Assembly: GCF_019649055.1 (NCBI RefSeq)
Contig: NW_026570252.1
Location: 1,054,001-1,118,000 of the forward strand
DNA: 64,000 bases
Source of the DNA: Paramacrobiotus metropolitanus
Taxonomy: Eukaryota > Tardigrada > Eutardigrada > Parachela > Macrobiotidae
Direction: 5' to 3'
Position numbers and translations under genes: made by a program. A model generated the notes under the pieces. It was not told the origin of the DNA. It worked only from the letters and a program-made list of their open reading frames with translations, and made no database searches. The number at the start of each line of letters is the position of its first letter. Position 1 is the stretch's first letter. Positions 59,701 through 64,000 of the stretch are shown one piece after another.

Positions 59701-60649
59701 AGCGCGCTGTATCCTTACTCCTTAGTATTTACGGAAACAGCCTACAGTATACATTAGTTGCTGTCAAATATCTTACGTATTGGGACTCTGATGCGAATTG
59801 TATCGAGGTCAAAACTCTCGAGTGCTCAACAACTCACGCACTGATTTGTGAGTCAGACAGATTCACTGACAACGCCGCGCGCATTGGTCAGACCGTCAGA
59901 TGGAGAATCAGTTGCTGAATTAGAAAACCGAACCGTGCTTACTGTAGTTCGCCATTAAGGTTTAAGATAATAAGGTTTAATTAATTAACCTAATAATTAC
60001 TAATTGAGCGAAAATTTGATGAACTAACTAGAGTCATTCACGCTTAATTAGCATACATTTAGCAGCTAATTAATTAGCGAATCTGCCCCTAATTAGTAAT
60101 TTCGCACCTGGTTTTTTTAGCACCTGATTAGCAAATTTATTACACATGAAGAAAAAATTAATTACTTGTCATTAAGCTATGTGAAATTATTTTTCTTAAT
60201 AAGTTTCCGCTTGTTGTGTTGCGTTGTCCATGGTAGTGAATGGCACTGAAGGCAGATCTATTGCAGAATCCACGGTGCTGTCAGATTTGGTGTTTATTTC
60301 TACGAATGTATCCGTTATCAGTGGTGGGAACATGTTTCAATTTTTTTCTCTTAGTCATAGCGGAAAGATGAGTAACCGATACGTGCGCAGCAGTCGTGCC
60401 GCAGATACAAGCGGGCTGCTGATATTTGACAGTCCTCATTACACAGATGAGCAAATTAGCAAAGCAAGCAGCAGACGTTGCGTGGAGCCTTTGTTTATGT
60501 TGTTGGCGTGTTATTGCTGACTGTATCTCCAGAAAGCGCAAATAGATGTTGCCTAGCATATGCTGTACTGTAAGTGTAGGCTGTCCGTCGTCTTTATTCA
60601 GATGCAACTACGGAATTTACGGTAAATACTCGTATTTAGTACTGATAAT
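59701..60649. other. intergenic, no gene recognised
   Basis: AT-rich, with TTAATTA-type runs at 59960-60180. No exon-like block. Confidence 0.35.
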
Positions 60650-61460
60650 AGTACTGTATTTTCACAAGTTTAAGGAACACGAAAATGCCCTAGGTCTGCT
60701 CGCAGCCACCCGGGGCCCGCAGCTACGTTCAATGCTGCTCACTGAGCTCTGAAATTAAAAATTGCAATTTAAATCATTTTTGAATTTACTGTTGCTCATT
60801 ACGGCTTATGGGGCCCCATCTTATCGTTACAACTCACAGTATACGTTACTTACTATTTTTTCCAAAATATCTATTGATTCTTTTATGATTTGCAAACCCG
60901 CATTGTTTATTGGCCCAGGAATGTGAGTTCGGCATCAGTGTGATGTGTGCCAGAGCATGCCCCTGGCAAGGGGTGCCCCTGAGGGGCAACATCGTTTCTC
61001 TGCATTTCTGCAGACGTGGTTAGGCTTTGGTGGCTGTGTCATTTAGTCTAGTTCTTTTCCTTGCCCGGATTCTTAATTCTGACGAGGTAAGGCTGTCTTA
61101 TTATGGACGTGAGAATGAGCAGAGCAAAATTCCGCTCTTGTTCAGCGATTCTGACTGAAGCTAGGCCGTCACTTCAAGGTGCAAAGCGGTTGAACAGAGG
61201 CCGTACCGATGGATTACTCCAAGTCTCTAGGAATCAAATTTGCGAACATTTTTTTGTCCTGTTATTAATTGGCTGGATATCCAAAAAATGAAACAATAAA
61301 ATGGGGCCAGGTAATGAGCAACAGTAAATTCAAAGATCAAAACTGCAATTTTTGATTTCAGAGTTCAGTGAGCAGCATTGAACGTAGCTGCAGGCCCCGG
61401 GTGGCTGCGAGCAGACCTAGGGCATTTTCGTGTTCCTTAAACTTGTGAAAATACAGTACT
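60650..61460. mobile_element. foldback-like element with about 170-bp inverted arms
   Basis: The left arm (60650-60822) and right arm (61300-61460) are inverted copies: GTACTGTATTTTCACAAG with CTTGTGAAAATACAGTAC at the ends. Further in are CCTTAGGTCTGC-type words (CCCTAGGTCTGCTCGCAG / CTGCGAGCAGACCTAGGG), ATTGCAATTT/AATTGCAG-type words, GCTCATTAC/GTAATGAGC, and finally GGGGCCCCAT against ATGGGGCC. The loop of about 475 bases has no transposase. Target duplications could not be defined. Confidence 0.8.
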
Positions 61461-61537
61461 TACACACTTCACAGGATACCGAAATTCTCTTGCTTGCGGC
61501 TACAATGCCTGCGGTTAAACGGAGGTCGAGATTCCAT

Positions 61538-61677
61538 CCAAGCACATGCAGTTGGTGTGTAATGCTGCTGCTGCAACTCAATGTGTGTGCGTGATATCTG
61601 CCGCCAGCCCGGCAGTCGACGTCGTCGGCAGACAAGTGTGAGTACAGTAAACCTTGAGAGAGTGAACACCTGCTGCT
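61538..61677 (+). repeat. partner of the repeat at 56153-56300
   Basis: Same orientation and order of blocks as 56153-56300. Each copy precedes an Ig-domain gene, as expected if it belongs to the duplicated module. Confidence 0.7.
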
Positions 61678-62051
61678 GCGTACCATGATCATTTTCACCC
61701 CAATCTATATAACTCGATAACGTACATTTAGAGTGACGGAAAATATGCGAGTAATCGAAATAACTTTTAACAGAGCCGGTGTGCTCGTATCGTAAGGTAC
61801 AACAGCTTTTGTTTTTGCAATTCTGAACAAGAATTAAAAGTTTTGAGAACGGGCGAGAGTCGACTTGTTTTTTGTTTCAACGTTTAAGTTTGGAGGTTAT
61901 GCGTGGTAATGCTATGAGTGTATTGTGCACAGTCACTTGACTCCCTTCTCATGTAAATTGGGACAAATTCTTCATTTGATTATAATTGTTGAGCGAAGCT
62001 CGCTTTGTACATATTGAGAAATAAAATCATAAAATTAAAAGTGGTCCGCAT

Positions 62052-62915
62052 ATGTTAGTGACCGACGTACTGGCGGAGGCGATGATGCATCACCGGCAGG
62101 ATGACCGCATCGTACTGCCGGGGCTGGCTCCGCACCATATCGTGACGGAGAGCGTGGTGTACCGACCGCGTCTGGGCGAGGATGTCACGTTGCACTGCCA
62201 AGTCCCTGGCAGCGTTGGCTGGCACCATGTGTCCTGGCTGCACCAGGACTGGACCGTCTTCGCAGCCGGACAGCCGCAACCGCTGCCGGTGATGGACACC
62301 ACCGGGCAATCTTATCGTTTCGACCGCGTTAACAACACCCTGATTTTTGTCGTGCTAAACGCCACCATGCGCTCCGGCGGCGTCGTGGAGTGCGTCATCG
62401 ACCCCGCCGTGGACCAGATCTACACGACCCGCCGCCGCGTCCTGCGGCGTTTCCTGCTGCTGCCACTCATCACCCACCGTGGGGATGTCTTCGCAGCGTC
62501 TGACACACCCTACCTGACGGCGACAGAAGGCGAGCGCTTCGTGGTGCAGTGTAGCATTCGCCTGCCCATCCCGATAGGAATTCTCGAGAATCTGCGGAAC
62601 CACGTGATGTGGGTCCATCATGGCCGCGTGGTCCAGGGTCCCTGGGAGAAGCCCTATGGATCTGCCCGGGAGATCCCTGATCCTGATGATAATGAGATGA
62701 TGCCCTCCACTGGAAATCCGCCTCGCGTTAAATCCGGTCACAGCGAATTCATCAACAGCCCCGGACAGCTGGTACACGCTGAATTATACTTTACGGCCGT
62801 CACACTGGCCAATGAAGGATTCATCCAGTGCCTGTTCCGACCGCATCAGGATATTCATGAGTGGATTGTGCAGAGCATGACGCTGCTGGTGTTTCCCAAG
62901 AACAGCACGCAGTAG
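62052..62915 (+). CDS. secreted two-Ig-domain protein, intact copy B
   Basis: An open frame of 287 aa from the ATG at 62052. Because copy A shares the sequence only from the acceptor-like TAG just before 62059, the true start may be in an upstream exon carrying a signal peptide; no such peptide is seen in this frame. Domain 1 has C in VTLHCQVPG and VVECVIDP, and W in VSWLHQD. Domain 2 has C in FVVQCSIRLP and FIQCLFRP, and W in VMWVHHG. The second-cysteine contexts (NEGFIQC) follow the D-x-G-x-Y-x-C rule of V-type Ig folds. N-glycosylation sites (NNT, NAT, NST) are present and no membrane segment is visible. Compared with copy A it has a longer loop (IPDPDDNEMMPSTGN) in domain 2. The partner molecule is unknown. 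Confidence 0.75.
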   Translation: MLVTDVLAEAMMHHRQDDRIVLPGLAPHHIVTESVVYRPRLGEDVTLHCQVPGSVGWHHVSWLHQDWTVFAAGQPQPLPVMDTTGQSYRFDRVNNTLIFVVLNATMRSGGVVECVIDPAVDQIYTTRRRVLRRFLLLPLITHRGDVFAASDTPYLTATEGERFVVQCSIRLPIPIGILENLRNHVMWVHHGRVVQGPWEKPYGSAREIPDPDDNEMMPSTGNPPRVKSGHSEFINSPGQLVHAELYFTAVTLANEGFIQCLFRPHQDIHEWIVQSMTLLVFPKNSTQ

Positions 62916-63740
62916 CGCAGTTAATCAAACTGTAATCGCTGTCTGCGAATAATTCCGCAAATGCATAGGCCGTTTCAGCGCTCTACAGCCTATGCTCTGC
63001 ATCAGCTTATACTGGAACATGACAATCGTTGTTCGTCAGTTTGGTTCACAGAATCACAGCAGTTGCCGCTCGTATAATATTCGTAGCAGGTGTTGAAGTT
63101 TTATTTGATTATCCTTTAACAAGGAACAAAAACTGACCTTTACTAAGTATCGCGATACAAGTACAAACTAAGTGCGTGCCAACAGAAACACACTTCCTCG
63201 GTGCTCTTGCCCTTGATGGCACCCTAACATTTCGGAAACTGTTCATTTCGGAAATCATTCATTTCAGAAACCAATCATTTCGGAAGCCATTAATAAAGCA
63301 TACCAATAACCTAAAACACAAACAGACAACGCCAAACGTCTTCGAGGAAAGTACTGTATTCCTCACTGGAAACCGAACGCTTTTCTTTCTCCATTAGTGA
63401 TTGAAACGCTGTGTTTTTGACCCGGCTGCCACATTATGCACTGCTGCATTTTATGCGCGAAAAATTCCCGAGCAGGCTGGAGAAACGGGATACTGCGGTA
63501 TGCAGCTGATCCTGCCTAAATTAAGGGAAAATGCTACGGCTTTGGTACGAGTAAATTTCCAATGGCAGGCAGTAAATTACCAGTCTGCGGTTGAAATTCT
63601 TGTCGTTTCCTTGGTCGATTTATTCCTCTTCCCGGCTTTTCCGAATAGATATTGTTATTTTTTATGATCCAAAGTATTTAAGTAGTACGTAAGTTAAAAG
63701 TAAATTTATCTGAGTTGAAACTTACAAGTACGTACTTTAA
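62916..63740. other. intergenic, no gene recognised
   Basis: A short AT-rich repeat of the word CATTTCGGAAAC/CATTTCAGAAAC occurs four times at about 63228-63287. A TGACCTTT half-site lies at 63134. Nothing else is supported. Confidence 0.35.
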
Positions 63741-63968
63741 TTACTTTATAGAAAAAGCCATTTTCGCAGTTTTCAGTGCGTTTGACACACCACAGACTGA
63801 TCGTTCCATGCTACTGCGGCCGGCAAGGCGGTAGCGGCTTACACGCACACCACATCGCCGCGGAGCGGCAGTCACGTTGCTGCACGCATGCACCGTCCGA
63901 CCGTCGCTGCCGTTGATTTCCTCATCGTCCGACATTTTCACTGCCTCATCATCCTGGCTTATCTTCAA
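63741..63968 (-). CDS. possible first exon of a gene entering from the right edge's left side
   Basis: On the minus strand an ORF starting at 63968, or better at the internal ATG near 63935, begins MSDDEEINGSDGRTVHA. This is an acidic start common in nuclear or cytosolic proteins. A GTAAGC donor follows a plausible in-frame stretch near 63838 (RRCGVR/GTAAGC). No domain is visible and no downstream exon was found, so this is weakly supported. Confidence 0.25.
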   Translation of the reverse strand: MKISQDDEAVKMSDDEEINGSDGRTVHACSNVTAAPRRCGVRVSRYRLAGRSSMERSVCGVSNALKTAKMAFSIK

Positions 63969-64000
63969 GTTGTAAACTTTTGTTTTTACTTTCTTCCTCG

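Overview
The window looks like nuclear DNA of an invertebrate animal. Several genes have introns with GT/AG boundaries and matching phases. GC-rich coding exons stand out sharply from AT-rich introns and spacers, and the recognisable products are metazoan: RSPRY1, Ly6/uPAR, a cadherin-like protein, rhodopsin-class GPCRs and Ig-domain proteins. I cannot fix the phylum from sequence alone. An ecdysozoan such as a tardigrade would fit the long introns and the lineage-specific receptor and secreted families, but that is a guess.

Layout. 1-3.4 kb holds the 5' half (gag, zinc knuckle, protease) of a minus-strand Ty3/gypsy-like retrotransposon that runs off the left edge and is split over several reading frames. 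4.55-19.1 kb is a six-exon RSPRY1 orthologue (553 aa) whose introns carry 210-bp and 112-bp tandem repeats. 20.2-23.6 kb is a two-exon secreted Gly/Gln/Pro-rich protein; its intron contains a minisatellite with a 256-bp higher-order period. 24.2-26.2 kb (minus) is a four-exon Ly6-domain protein with a Thr-rich tail. 26.2-30.6 kb has no intact gene, only two broken or orphan coding-like blocks. 30.7-35.5 kb (minus) is a six-exon, 994-aa secreted protein built of about eight cadherin-like repeats that carry paired cysteines.

36-48 kb is poor in genes and rich in repeats: a tandem duplication, microsatellites, a foldback element, hairpins and fragments of a TTAA-flanked foldback family. It contains a membrane-anchored NYN-nuclease-like protein (39.2-40.0 kb, minus) and a small ORF with a signal peptide (44.4 kb). 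48.9-50.3 kb (minus) is a secreted N-formylglutamate-amidohydrolase-like protein.

51.7-62.9 kb is a receptor/Ig cluster: GPCR1 (one exon), GPCR2 (two exons), a two-Ig-domain protein broken by a 10-nt insertion, a collapsed remnant of GPCR2 exon 2, and an intact two-Ig-domain paralogue. The order suggests a duplicated GPCR-Ig module in which each copy lost a different partner, with a foldback element between the partners in each copy. Across the window the nuclear-receptor half-site AAAGGTCA/TGACCTTT occurs at least 24 times, about tenfold more than expected.
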